64,000 bases of DNA, from contig NZ_QSDR01000021.1 of the NCBI RefSeq assembly GCF_003464085.1, positions 1 to 64,000 of the forward strand, in the 5' to 3' direction. This stretch comes from Clostridium sp. AM58-1XD. Lineage in GTDB: Bacteria; Bacillota; Clostridia; Lachnospirales; Lachnospiraceae. The notes under the pieces are model-generated. The model saw only the letters and a list, made by a program, of their open reading frames with translations, was not told the DNA's origin and ran no database searches. A program made the translations under genes and the position numbers. Positions 17,633-26,030 of this stretch are shown one piece after another; position 1 is the first letter of the stretch; each line of letters starts with the position of its first letter.

Positions 17633-18676
17633 ATGGTCAGACAAAAAGATATTGCGAAAGAATTAAATATATCGAGAACAACAGTTGCCCGCGCGTTTGC
17701 CGGAAAAAATATAAGTGAAGAAACTCGGGAAAAGGTGTTTGAAGTAGCGAAGAGAATGGGATATGTACACAACAGCACGGCTTCGATCCTTTCTCTGAAA
17801 ACCAACAAGATTGTTTATTGTTTTATTATTGCTACCATTGATGAAGGATATGGTAGCCAGATGGAAAATGGGATTAAAGAAGTCATGAGAATCTGGAATG
17901 GTTATAATTTTGAGTTAAAGGTTGTGTTTACGGACATTACCAGGGAAGGAAACCAGTGCAGGAGACAGATGGAACAGTTCGAAGAGGCTGTCCGGGATGC
18001 GCGTGTTGACGGCGTTATTTTTTCTGCGCTCAGCCGGGAAAATCTGCAGCGTGTACAGGAATACTGCAGAGTTCAGGACATTCCGCTGATGACTCTGGAT
18101 CTGATCTGCAAAGACACGAGCCTGTGCCATATTGGCCCCAGCTATTATAATCTTGGAGCGTTGTCCGCCTCTTATCTTTCGGAGATCATGAACAGGGAGG
18201 GAAAGGTACTTACGCTGTTTTATGATGATGGGTATGAACTCAGTAAAAAAAGAATGGAGGGATTCGAGGACAGAATTAAAGAATTTTCCGGTATCGAACA
18301 TCTCTGCATCCATGTTGCAGGGATTGACTGTGATACATACAGAGAGGCTCTGAAACGTGTCATTCCGGAGTTTCAGCCGGATGCTGTTTATGCACCTTAT
18401 AAGATGGACAATATTATATTGGCGCTGAGACAGCTGGGGGATCATAAGGATTACAGAATGATCAGCAACGGAATCAACGGTGAAATCGAACGGTATTTAT
18501 ATGAGGGAGTTATTACAGGCATTGTGACGGCCCGCCCGTTTCATCTGGGAGCAGTAGCGGCAAATAATTTCTTTAAATATTTCTACAGAGGTTCGGAGAT
18601 GCTCCGTGAAGAGATCGATGTGGGCCTGAATATTTATATGAGAGAGAATTATGAACGGTATCACAATATTTTTTAA
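17633..18676 (+). CDS. LacI-family regulator of the NCS1/cyclic amidase cluster
   Basis: 347-residue LacI repressor with HTH DIAKELNISRTTVARAF (residues 6-22) and a type 1 periplasmic-binding ligand domain. The hinge region (VAKRMGYVHNSTASILS) is slightly atypical. It lies directly upstream of the permease, hydantoinase-like and FAH genes, and four copies of a TGTTCCCGGGAACA-type palindrome occur before it and before the permease, supporting local repression. The ligand is probably a cyclic ureide or related nitrogen compound rather than a sugar. Confidence 0.9.
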   Translation: MVRQKDIAKELNISRTTVARAFAGKNISEETREKVFEVAKRMGYVHNSTASILSLKTNKIVYCFIIATIDEGYGSQMENGIKEVMRIWNGYNFELKVVFTDITREGNQCRRQMEQFEEAVRDARVDGVIFSALSRENLQRVQEYCRVQDIPLMTLDLICKDTSLCHIGPSYYNLGALSASYLSEIMNREGKVLTLFYDDGYELSKKRMEGFEDRIKEFSGIEHLCIHVAGIDCDTYREALKRVIPEFQPDAVYAPYKMDNIILALRQLGDHKDYRMISNGINGEIERYLYEGVITGIVTARPFHLGAVAANNFFKYFYRGSEMLREEIDVGLNIYMRENYERYHNIF

Positions 18677-18701
18677 ATTATAATAAAATTCGGATTTTAT
18701 A

Positions 18702-18730
18702 TTGACAATTATCCGTAAGTGTGATAATGT
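18702..18730 (+). promoter_or_regulatory. Promoter of the NCS1/cyclic amidase operon
   Basis: TTGACA at 18702-18707; -10 either GATAAT at 18723-18728 (15-base spacer) or TAATGT at 18725-18730 (17-base spacer). The strongest operator starts about 12 bases downstream, a normal repressor position. Confidence 0.6.
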
Positions 18731-18741
18731 CTCGTTATAAG

Positions 18742-18763
18742 GTGATGTTCCCGGGAACATCAC
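18742..18763. promoter_or_regulatory. Perfect 22-bp palindromic operator
   Basis: The core TGTTCCCGGGAACA (18746-18759) is flanked by GTGA and TCAC, making a perfect 22-bp palindrome with a central CG step as in LacI/GalR operators. It sits just downstream of the -10 box. Confidence 0.8.
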
Positions 18764-18817
18764 TGCACATGTAAGTGCTGCTTTGGAGGCTTCCGGTGAA
18801 ATTTTTTTATTTAAAAT

Positions 18818-18831
18818 TGTTCCCGGGTACA
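18818..18831. promoter_or_regulatory. Second operator copy
   Basis: TGTTCCCGGGTACA, one mismatch to the core operator, 59 bases further downstream in the leader. Confidence 0.65.
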
Positions 18832-18858
18832 TGGGGCCAAATTTTTTTTAGCACAGGA

Positions 18859-18872
18859 TGTTCCTGGGAACA
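18859..18872. promoter_or_regulatory. Third operator copy
   Basis: TGTTCCTGGGAACA, one mismatch to the core, 27 bases after the second copy. Three sites spaced over about 125 bases would allow DNA looping. Confidence 0.65.
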
Positions 18873-18963
18873 CGAAAGAAAGGAGGGGCGGGGATTCAAG
18901 CAGCATGCTGCTGCAGGGGAAAACAGCAAAAATTAACAGAAACAAATAAGAAAGGAAGAAGGT

Positions 18964-20318
18964 ATGAAAGAAGAGGGGTTAGCAGTTAACAAAGAAAAGG
19001 GGTTTGGGGAAGAAAGCTTGGCGCCTCAGACAAACAGGATTATGGGGAATGCTTCCTATACATTCGCCTGGATCGCAGGAGTTATTAATATCAACTCGTT
19101 TATGATGGGAGCGGCGCTTGTTCCTCCCAGCGGAAAATTAAACCTTGTTCAGGGGGCGCTGGCTATGCTTATCGGCGTAACGATTATCAGCATTGCCATG
19201 ACGTGGAACGGTATTCCGGGACACCGGCTGGGAATTCCGTTTATAGTACATACGAGAACATGCTTTGGTATGAAGGGATCACTTTTCCCGGGATTAATCC
19301 GATCGTTGCCGGCAGTTCTCTGGTATGGGATTCAAAGCTGGATCGGGGCTTCCGCTATTAATTCCGTACTTTATATGGTAATAGGTTTTGATAATATGGC
19401 AGTGTGCTTCATCGGATTTCAGACGCTTCAGATTTTGCTCTCCATCCTGGGATTCAAAGGAATCAAATGGCTGGAAAACATCGGCGCTGTCTTTATTATC
19501 ATCGCCTTAGGCTATATGTTCCTGGTTATTTACAATACATATAAATTTGAAATTATGACGAACCTGATTGATTACAAAGGATCATGGGGGATGCCGTTCC
19601 TGGCCGGAATCACAACGTTCGGCGGCACTTATACGACTTACGTTATCAGCATGGGCGACCTGTCGAGAGAGCTCAGGAAGGAGACTGGCACAAAGGTCAT
19701 GTTTCTTCTGCACTGGATCGGGACTGTTCCATTTACCATGTTTATGGCGGTTATTGGCCTTATGGTGTCCGGCACGACAGGATCATGGGATCCGATCAAA
19801 CTTTTTACGGAACTGGTGCCGAATAAGCCGCTGCTGATAGCGACGCTTCTGTTTATAGCATTTGCACAGGTGACGACGAACGTGCTTCACAATGTAGTTC
19901 CATCCTCATATGTATTTATGGAATATTTAAACTTTTCTTACCGCAAATCGCAATTGCCGTAGGAATCGTAGCAATGTGTACATGTCCGTGGATTTTGACA
20001 ACAAGCAATGGTTTCGTCAAATTTGTACAGGTTGTATCCTCGTTCCTTGGTCCGATTGCAACGGTAATGATTACGGACTATTACATTCTGAGAAAGAAGA
20101 AACTGGATCTGGATATGCTGTACGATGAAAATGGCCCGTTCAAAGGGGTGAACTGGCAGGGAATCGCAGCGACGCTGGCTGGGGCGGCAGTGTCTCTGAT
20201 CTTTATCGATCTATCCTGGATCGCAGGAATTATTCCGTCGGTACTCGTATATCTGCTGCTGACGAAATATCGGCCGCTCAGCAAAGAATTTCTGGCCGGA
20301 ACAATTTATGAGAAATAA
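18964..20318 (+). CDS. NCS1-family nucleobase/hydantoin/allantoin permease (frameshift)
   Basis: Twelve-helix NCS1 transporter, about 451 residues once repaired. Features include the N-terminal NASYTFAWIAGVININSFMMG, FIVHTRTCFGMKGS and SWIGASAINS, and a C-terminal GPIATVMITDYYILRKKK typical of the family. The frame is lost after YVFME (about 19922): GAATATTT should be GAAATATTT, giving EIFKLFLPQIAIAVGIVAMC, which joins the second part. Start ATG 18964 after AAAGGAAGAAGGT. First gene after the operators; it probably imports the substrate of the two enzymes that follow. Confidence 0.88.
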
Positions 20319-20351
20319 CTAAAACAAAGTAAAATAAAAGGAGAAGGTATT

Positions 20352-21734
20352 ATGAGTTTAATTATTAAAAATGGGATGATAGTAACAGCTTCAGATGTTT
20401 TTAAAGCAGACATGAAAATCAGCGGGGGATTGATTGAGGAAATCTCATGCAGTATGGTACAGGGAGAAAACGACGAGATAATCGATGCAGAGGGACAGTA
20501 CGTTCTTGCAGGAGGCATCGATCCTCATGTACACTTTGGGGTACCTGGATATGCAGATGATTTCAGAGACGGAACGAGGGCCGCGGCAGCGGGAGGAATT
20601 ACGACGATCCTGAATTTTGTAGAACCGCCGCTTCCAGGCAGAACACTGATGGAAAACTTCTCCATGTGGAAGGATATGGCGAAAGACTCCTATATTGACT
20701 ACGGGCTGCAGCCGATTATTAATGAAGAACACAGTGAAGAAGCACTAAGTCTCATGCCGGAACTGCTGAAAGAAGGGGTATCCACCGTCAAGCTGTTTAT
20801 GTCGGCCAGAGGAATTGGCCTCATGGTGAGTGATGCGAATCTGTACAGAATTCTGTCCGAACTGAGTAAAAACCATATGCTTGCTACCGTACATTGTGAA
20901 AATGGGGATATTATTGACCAGATTGTCAAAGAAACGGTGGAGAAAGGAAACACCTCTACATTATATCACGGTCTCAGCAGACCGGAAGCGATGGAGGCAG
21001 AAGCGACGAACAGGATCTTGTCCATTGCTCAGGTGACAGGAGCAAATATCCGTGTAGCACATGTGTCCTGCAAGCAGGCTATGGATGTAATAGAGGCTGC
21101 TCAGGAACGGGGAGTTCATGCATATGGAGAAACATGTGCCCATTATCTGACAAAAGATATCACAGATCTGGACAAGGATTTCGCATACAGTTCCCGATTC
21201 ATCTGCTCACCGCCGCTGCGTGAAAAGTGGAATCAGGATGCGCTCTGGAAAGGCATCAAAAAAGGAATTCTGTCGACAATGGGATCCGACCATGCGCCTG
21301 TTCCATATAAAGACGGCAAGACAAAGGGTATGGACAACTTCTCTAAAATACCAAACGGTGGACCGGGAGTTGAGGACATGTTCTCAATCATGTATCACTA
21401 TGGAGTGCATGAGGGAAGGATTACTCTTCCGGAATTTACCAGGATTCTCAGTTTTAATACGGCAAAATTGATGGGTATTTACCCGCAGAAAGGCGTCCTT
21501 CAGGTCGGAGCTGATGCGGATATCGTAATTCTCGATCCGAATCAGACAAGAACAATTACAGTTGATAAACAGTATCAGAAATGTGATTATAACGCTTATG
21601 AAGGAACGACGGTTTATGGGGTTATTACACATGTGCTGTCGAGAGGAGAAGAGATTGTAAGAGACGGAATATTCCAGGCGGAAGAGCAGATCGGCCGGGG
21701 ACATTACCTTTACAGAAAGCCAATAGCAGAATAG
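20352..21734 (+). CDS. Dihydropyrimidinase/D-hydantoinase-type cyclic amidohydrolase
   Basis: 460-residue cytoplasmic amidohydrolase that opens cyclic amide rings (dihydropyrimidine, hydantoin or allantoin). Binuclear metal-site residues are all present: HVH in GGIDPHVHFG, carboxylated Lys in VKLFMSARG, His in VHCENGD, His in AHVSCKQA, and Asp in MGSDHAP. Closer to HydA/dihydropyrimidinase than to allantoinase by overall pattern. The gene follows the permease by 33 bases and precedes an FAH-family enzyme by 10. No N-carbamoylase gene is present, so the fate of the ring-opened product is unclear. Confidence 0.9.
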   Translation: MSLIIKNGMIVTASDVFKADMKISGGLIEEISCSMVQGENDEIIDAEGQYVLAGGIDPHVHFGVPGYADDFRDGTRAAAAGGITTILNFVEPPLPGRTLMENFSMWKDMAKDSYIDYGLQPIINEEHSEEALSLMPELLKEGVSTVKLFMSARGIGLMVSDANLYRILSELSKNHMLATVHCENGDIIDQIVKETVEKGNTSTLYHGLSRPEAMEAEATNRILSIAQVTGANIRVAHVSCKQAMDVIEAAQERGVHAYGETCAHYLTKDITDLDKDFAYSSRFICSPPLREKWNQDALWKGIKKGILSTMGSDHAPVPYKDGKTKGMDNFSKIPNGGPGVEDMFSIMYHYGVHEGRITLPEFTRILSFNTAKLMGIYPQKGVLQVGADADIVILDPNQTRTITVDKQYQKCDYNAYEGTTVYGVITHVLSRGEEIVRDGIFQAEEQIGRGHYLYRKPIAE

Positions 21735-21744
21735 GGGGGATTAT

Positions 21745-22644
21745 ATGAGACTGCTTACGATAAAGAAGGAAAACGGGTACGAACTGGGAGTAAAACTTCC
21801 GGAAGGAATATTAAATGTAACAGAATGCCTCAAAAAATACCCGACGGATTACGTTCCGGGTACGATGGAAGAAGTAATCGGCGGGGGAGGGAAGGCCCTT
21901 ACTGAACTGAATCGATTTATTACAGAGTTAACGAATGAAGTCAAAGTTGAATTTACGAAGGATGAGGAGCGTGTAGAATTCGGTCCATGTGTCCCAAATC
22001 CGGGAAAGATTATTGGAATCGGTCTGAACTATCAGGCGGTGTTGGAAGAGTCTAACGGAAAAAAGCCGGTATTTCCCCATCTGTTCAATAAGTTTTCTGA
22101 TTCCGTTGTAGGACATAAGGGCGTTGTTACCATACCTGCAAATTCAAACGAGGTGGATTACGAGGCTGAACTGGCCATTGTAATCGGAAAACGGGCAAGG
22201 CTGGTATCTGAAGAAGAAGCACTGGATTACGTGCTGGGCTACTGCAATACAAACGATATTTCGGCAAGAGATTTCCAGTATTCCACAACGTCCTGGATTC
22301 CGGGAAAATGCTGTGATAATTTCTGCCCGATCGGCCCGTATATCGTTACGAAAGACGAAGTTCCCGATCCGAATAATCTCGCGTTAAGAGGTTACGTAAA
22401 CGGGGAACTGAGGCAGGATCACAATACATCCGATATGATATTTAACTGCAGAGCTATCATCAGCGGAATATCGAAATATTTTACGCTGAAGCCGGGAGAC
22501 GTGATCCTGACGGGAACATCCGGAGGCATCATATTAACATATCCGGAAGATAAACGCGTGTGGCTGAAAGAAGGCGACATCCTGGAAGTTGAAATGGGAA
22601 ATCTTGGACGTCTGGTAAATATTGTAAAAAAAGAAGTACTATAA
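21745..22644 (+). CDS. Fumarylacetoacetate hydrolase (FAH) family enzyme
   Basis: 299-residue FAH-fold metalloenzyme. Conserved parts: GKIIGIGLNYQAVLEE, metal-binding acids in DYEAELAIVIGK, NDISARDFQ and the end motif GDVILTGTSGG. Members hydrolyse or decarboxylate beta-diketo acids, and some are labelled ureidoglycolate lyase. Last gene of the LacI-controlled operon before a strong terminator. Which carbon-carbon or carbon-nitrogen bond it cleaves is unknown. Confidence 0.88.
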   Translation: MRLLTIKKENGYELGVKLPEGILNVTECLKKYPTDYVPGTMEEVIGGGGKALTELNRFITELTNEVKVEFTKDEERVEFGPCVPNPGKIIGIGLNYQAVLEESNGKKPVFPHLFNKFSDSVVGHKGVVTIPANSNEVDYEAELAIVIGKRARLVSEEEALDYVLGYCNTNDISARDFQYSTTSWIPGKCCDNFCPIGPYIVTKDEVPDPNNLALRGYVNGELRQDHNTSDMIFNCRAIISGISKYFTLKPGDVILTGTSGGIILTYPEDKRVWLKEGDILEVEMGNLGRLVNIVKKEVL

Positions 22645-22655
22645 AGAAGTACTAT
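22630..22655 (+). repeat. Tandem 13-bp duplication across the FAH stop codon
   Basis: AAAGAAGTACTAT occurs twice head to tail; the FAH gene's stop codon (22642-22644) spans the junction. The second copy is therefore untranslated. Confidence 0.75.
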
Positions 22656-22662
22656 AATGGAA

Positions 22663-22713
22663 AAAGACCACCTGTATCTGGCGCTGAATTTTGTCAGATA
22701 CAGGTGGTCTTTC
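22663..22713 (+). terminator. Strong terminator of the cyclic amidase operon
   Basis: Perfect 18-bp stem (AAAGACCACCTGTATCTG with its complement) around a 14-base loop, then TTTCTTCT. Symmetric enough to act in both directions. Confidence 0.85.
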
Positions 22714-22726
22714 TTCTCCTGTCCCA

Positions 22727-22757
22727 TGCATAAACGAGACATGCCCTGCCTATAATA
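22727..22757 (+). promoter_or_regulatory. Candidate forespore (SigF/SigG-like) promoter of yyaC
   Basis: TGCATA at 22727-22732, 18-base spacer, TATAATA at 22751-22757. This resembles the SigG pattern (TGMATA, then CATAMTA). It also contains a SigA-like TATAAT, so the assignment rests mainly on yyaC being a forespore gene in B. subtilis. Confidence 0.45.
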
Positions 22758-22791
22758 GAACATAGACTAAGAAATGCACAGGCGGGATTAT

Positions 22792-23391
22792 ATGAAATTA
22801 TGGGAACGGATTAAAATCCGGGGAAACCGGGAGATATATTACTATGATGCCCAAAATGACTGGGAAATTGAGACCTTCGCCCTTCAGCTCTACGGACTGA
22901 TCAGGGAGCAGATGGAAGAAGAAAAGAAAAATGGTGTCCTGTTTCTCTGTATCGGCACAGACCGTTCAACCGGAGACAGTCTGGGCCCGCTGATCGGGTA
23001 TAAGCTGAAAGGGAAGAAGATAAAGCGGGCGGAAGTAGTGGGAACTCTGGAAAAACCAGTACATGCGATGAATCTGGAACAATACCTCAGAGCGGTACGC
23101 CTGAGTTTTCCGGATCATCTGATCGTAGCAGTGGATGCTTCTGTCGGTAATATGGAGCATATCGGATACATTACCCTCGGCAAGGGCCCGCTAAAGCCGG
23201 GACTGGGAGTGAGCAAAGAGCTGAAGGCGGTCGGAGACATCTTCATTACAGGTATCGTAGGCAGCTGTGGGAATCACGATCCGATCATGCTGCAGAGTAT
23301 ACGCCTCTCAGTGGTCATGCGCCTGGCGGACTGTATCAGCGAAAGCATATGTTTTGTCGAAAAGTTATGGGACAGGACAGCCTCTGTTTGA
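22792..23391 (+). CDS. yyaC: YyaC-like spore protein (DUF1256)
   Basis: 199-residue member of the DUF1256/YyaC family, made in the forespore and related in fold to the germination protease GPR. Hallmarks are VLFLCIGTDRSTGDSLGPLI, the HAMNLEQYL segment and GIVGSCGNHD. ATG 22792 is preferred (GGCGGG upstream); an ATG at 22774 would add six residues. It marks the organism as a spore former. Precise function unproven. Confidence 0.85.
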   Translation: MKLWERIKIRGNREIYYYDAQNDWEIETFALQLYGLIREQMEEEKKNGVLFLCIGTDRSTGDSLGPLIGYKLKGKKIKRAEVVGTLEKPVHAMNLEQYLRAVRLSFPDHLIVAVDASVGNMEHIGYITLGKGPLKPGLGVSKELKAVGDIFITGIVGSCGNHDPIMLQSIRLSVVMRLADCISESICFVEKLWDRTASV

Positions 23392-23451
23392 CAAGTTTTT
23401 TGTCCCCGCTGTGCTATGCTTGGAAAGATAAAAAAACAGCGGGGTGAACCT

Positions 23452-24675
23452 ATGGGAGAATTATATAATCCGTATCCAAAACTGCCGAAAAACATCAGGC
23501 AGATTGGGGAACGAGATCAGATTGTAAAACTGTACGTGGAAGATTATGTAAATACTTACCTGAAGAGGCTGTACCCGGTGGGGGGACAAGATCTGCGCGT
23601 CGGACTCCTGCTGGGAAACGTAGAAGAATACGACGGGATTCCCTATATTTTCATAGATGGGGCCCTGGAGATGGACGGAGTTACCCAAAATGGGGAAAAA
23701 GTGGAGTTCTATGAAGGAGCGTGGAAAAAGGCGTATCAGGACATCGAGCAGATGTTTCCCAAGAGGACGGTACAGGGATGGTTTCTGTGCGGAGCACCGG
23801 GAAGCCAGCTGAGTCCGCTGAATTACTGGAAACAGCATGGGCAGTATTTTTCCGGTGACCATAAACTGATGTACCTGAATTCTGGACTGGAGAATGAAGA
23901 GGCTGTTTACGTGGCGTCCGACGACGGTTTTTACAAACTGAGAGGACATAACATCTATTACGAGAGAAACCAGATGATGCAGGACTATATGATCCTGCGG
24001 AGGGAAGCAAGACGTGTAGATGTGGATGTGGACAATACGGTGATACATAATTTCCGCCAGAAAATGGAGTCCCGAAAGGCGGAAGCGGCGGCTGAAAAAA
24101 ATATAGTCGGCATACTGGGAACCTTATGCAGCGTATTGGCAATTACGGTCTTGGCAGGCAGTGTAACCATGTTTAATAATTACCACAAAATGAAAGAGAT
24201 GGAACACGTCATCGCCTCTGCATTTCCGGCAGGCACTTCAACGTGGCAGGATTACAGTATAGACGACGAAGAACCAGAGGTAATCATCCAGAGCGGTTCC
24301 GGCACGGAACAGGTCTCGGGAACAGGAAAAATCATACCGGAAACGATGAGCGAAGAGGCCGGAAAGACAGAAAGCCAGATTCAAAGTGAGGCGGCTTCCA
24401 CTGGAGAAACAGAGCCGGCAGCTGCAGAACCTGCTGCGGTCGAAACACAGCCGGAAACGCAGATTCCAACGCTTGGTGAAGCAGAAGATCAGGCGGCGGC
24501 TGTGGGGGAGTCTATTGCAAAGCAGAGCATTTACGAAGTAGCGGAGGGAGAAACTCTCTATGGTATTTGTCTGAAGAAGTATCATGACCTGAATATGCTG
24601 GACGAAATATGTGAACTGAACGGGCTGGACGATCAGAATAAAATCACTACAGGGCAGAAATTGATTATGCCGTAG
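23452..24675 (+). CDS. LysM-domain membrane protein
   Basis: 407-residue protein. The N-terminal part (about 1-205) is a globular cytoplasmic domain starting MGELYNPYPKLPKNIRQIG that I do not recognise. One transmembrane helix follows (about 212-232, VGILGTLCSVLAITVLAGSV), then a Glu/Ala/Thr-rich extracytoplasmic linker and a C-terminal LysM domain (about 358-407, YEVAEGETLYGICLKKYH to KITTGQKLIMP) that should bind peptidoglycan. Start ATG 23452 after GGGGTGAAC. It lies between yyaC and a DUF5711 gene, so a spore or cell-envelope role is plausible. Confidence 0.85.
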   Translation: MGELYNPYPKLPKNIRQIGERDQIVKLYVEDYVNTYLKRLYPVGGQDLRVGLLLGNVEEYDGIPYIFIDGALEMDGVTQNGEKVEFYEGAWKKAYQDIEQMFPKRTVQGWFLCGAPGSQLSPLNYWKQHGQYFSGDHKLMYLNSGLENEEAVYVASDDGFYKLRGHNIYYERNQMMQDYMILRREARRVDVDVDNTVIHNFRQKMESRKAEAAAEKNIVGILGTLCSVLAITVLAGSVTMFNNYHKMKEMEHVIASAFPAGTSTWQDYSIDDEEPEVIIQSGSGTEQVSGTGKIIPETMSEEAGKTESQIQSEAASTGETEPAAAEPAAVETQPETQIPTLGEAEDQAAAVGESIAKQSIYEVAEGETLYGICLKKYHDLNMLDEICELNGLDDQNKITTGQKLIMP

Positions 24676-24745
24676 AAAAAAAGAATGCGTTTCCGGTCAG
24701 AATGTTGTATACTGACATATATACAGCATGGGGAGAAATGCAGAG

Positions 24746-26017
24746 ATGAGTGATATGAGCTCCATGAGCAGAGAGAGTAAAAAGAAACAGCTGCGCAGAC
24801 AGATGATTTCCGCAGACAGCGGAGAACGGGTACGCCGGCAGGCATCCGGTGAAAATAGTGAGGAGATTGTACGCAAAGCCCATAGAAGGGTGCTGCGCCG
24901 TCGTCTTACTGTTTTATTTGTGTTTCTCCTGTTGGCAGCAGGCGCGGGCTTCGGAATTTATCAGTATCTGATCTTCCATCAGTTTACCGAGTATAAAACG
25001 GTATGGGAGAATTCCGTAAGCGAGGGCGGGGCTGCCGAGTATGCGGCGTTTGGCGGCAACGTATTGAAATATACGAAGGATGGCGCTTCCTACATCAACA
25101 GTGAGGGAAAGACCATTTGGATGCAGAGCTATGAGATGAAGGCGCCGATTGTCTCCGTGAACGGAGATTATGCGGTAATTGCCGACCAGCAGGGCAATAC
25201 GATTTATATCTGTAATAAAGAAGGCTGTCAGGGAACAGCTTCTACTGTGTTGCCCATTGTGAAGGTGGCAGTGGCACAAAACGGTCTGACAGCTGCCATA
25301 CTGGAGGATGCCAGAGCCAGCTATATCCAGTATTATAAAAAGGATGGAAGCGCGATGAAGCTGATGATTAAATCGGTGCTGGCCGGTGACGGTTATCCGG
25401 TGGACATCGGGATTTCGCCCGACGGTACACAGCTGATCGTTTCCTTCATACATCTTTCGCAGGGGGAAATGGCGCAGAGAGTCGTGATTTATGATTTCTC
25501 TGAGATTGGCAAGAACGAAAACCACATTGTAGGCGGATTTGACGAAGAGTTTGAGGGGAGCCTGGTAGCCAGAGTGATTTATCCCAGCGAGGAAGCGGCA
25601 GTTGCCTTTGCGGACGACAGCGTGACCTTCTTTTCAACCAGAAATCTGGCCAGTGTATCTCTGGAGAAACAGATCGAAATTAAAGAAACAGTTGAGAGCA
25701 TTTTTTATTCGGATGAATATGCGGGCGTGATCGTACAAAACACGGCGGGCCCTGATGCATACAGAATGGATGTTTACCATCTGAACGGCAGTCTCGTATT
25801 CAGCAAAGAATTTGATTACCAGTATCAGGATGTCCAGATATCAGGCGACAGCGTGATTCTCTATGACGACAGTTCCTGCAGGATTTATAATATGCATGGA
25901 GTGGAGAAATATTCGGGAGAGCTGGATGTAGAACCGGATATTATAGTAAAGGGAAGATTTCCTGATACCCTGATCGTCACGGGGCAGCAGACGATGAAAG
26001 AGATAAAATTAAAATAG
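24746..26017 (+). CDS. DUF5711-family membrane-anchored beta-propeller protein
   Basis: 423-residue protein with a basic cytoplasmic N-terminus (about 1-55), one transmembrane helix (about 56-78, LTVLFVFLLLAAGAGFGIYQY) and a large extracytoplasmic region of repeated beta strands resembling a PQQ/WD-type propeller (DYAVIADQQGNTIYICN, ISPDGTQLIVSF). I read it as DUF5711. Start ATG 24746 follows GGGGAGAA; ATG 24728 overlaps that site. The next gene, glucokinase, starts 13 bases downstream. Confidence 0.75.
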   Translation: MSDMSSMSRESKKKQLRRQMISADSGERVRRQASGENSEEIVRKAHRRVLRRRLTVLFVFLLLAAGAGFGIYQYLIFHQFTEYKTVWENSVSEGGAAEYAAFGGNVLKYTKDGASYINSEGKTIWMQSYEMKAPIVSVNGDYAVIADQQGNTIYICNKEGCQGTASTVLPIVKVAVAQNGLTAAILEDARASYIQYYKKDGSAMKLMIKSVLAGDGYPVDIGISPDGTQLIVSFIHLSQGEMAQRVVIYDFSEIGKNENHIVGGFDEEFEGSLVARVIYPSEEAAVAFADDSVTFFSTRNLASVSLEKQIEIKETVESIFYSDEYAGVIVQNTAGPDAYRMDVYHLNGSLVFSKEFDYQYQDVQISGDSVILYDDSSCRIYNMHGVEKYSGELDVEPDIIVKGRFPDTLIVTGQQTMKEIKLK

Positions 26018-26030
26018 GAGAGAATGTACT

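Noticed and set aside
23388..23420. Promoter TTGACA/TATGCT before the LysM gene
   Set aside because: Both hexamers are good but the spacer is about 21 bases, too long for SigA.
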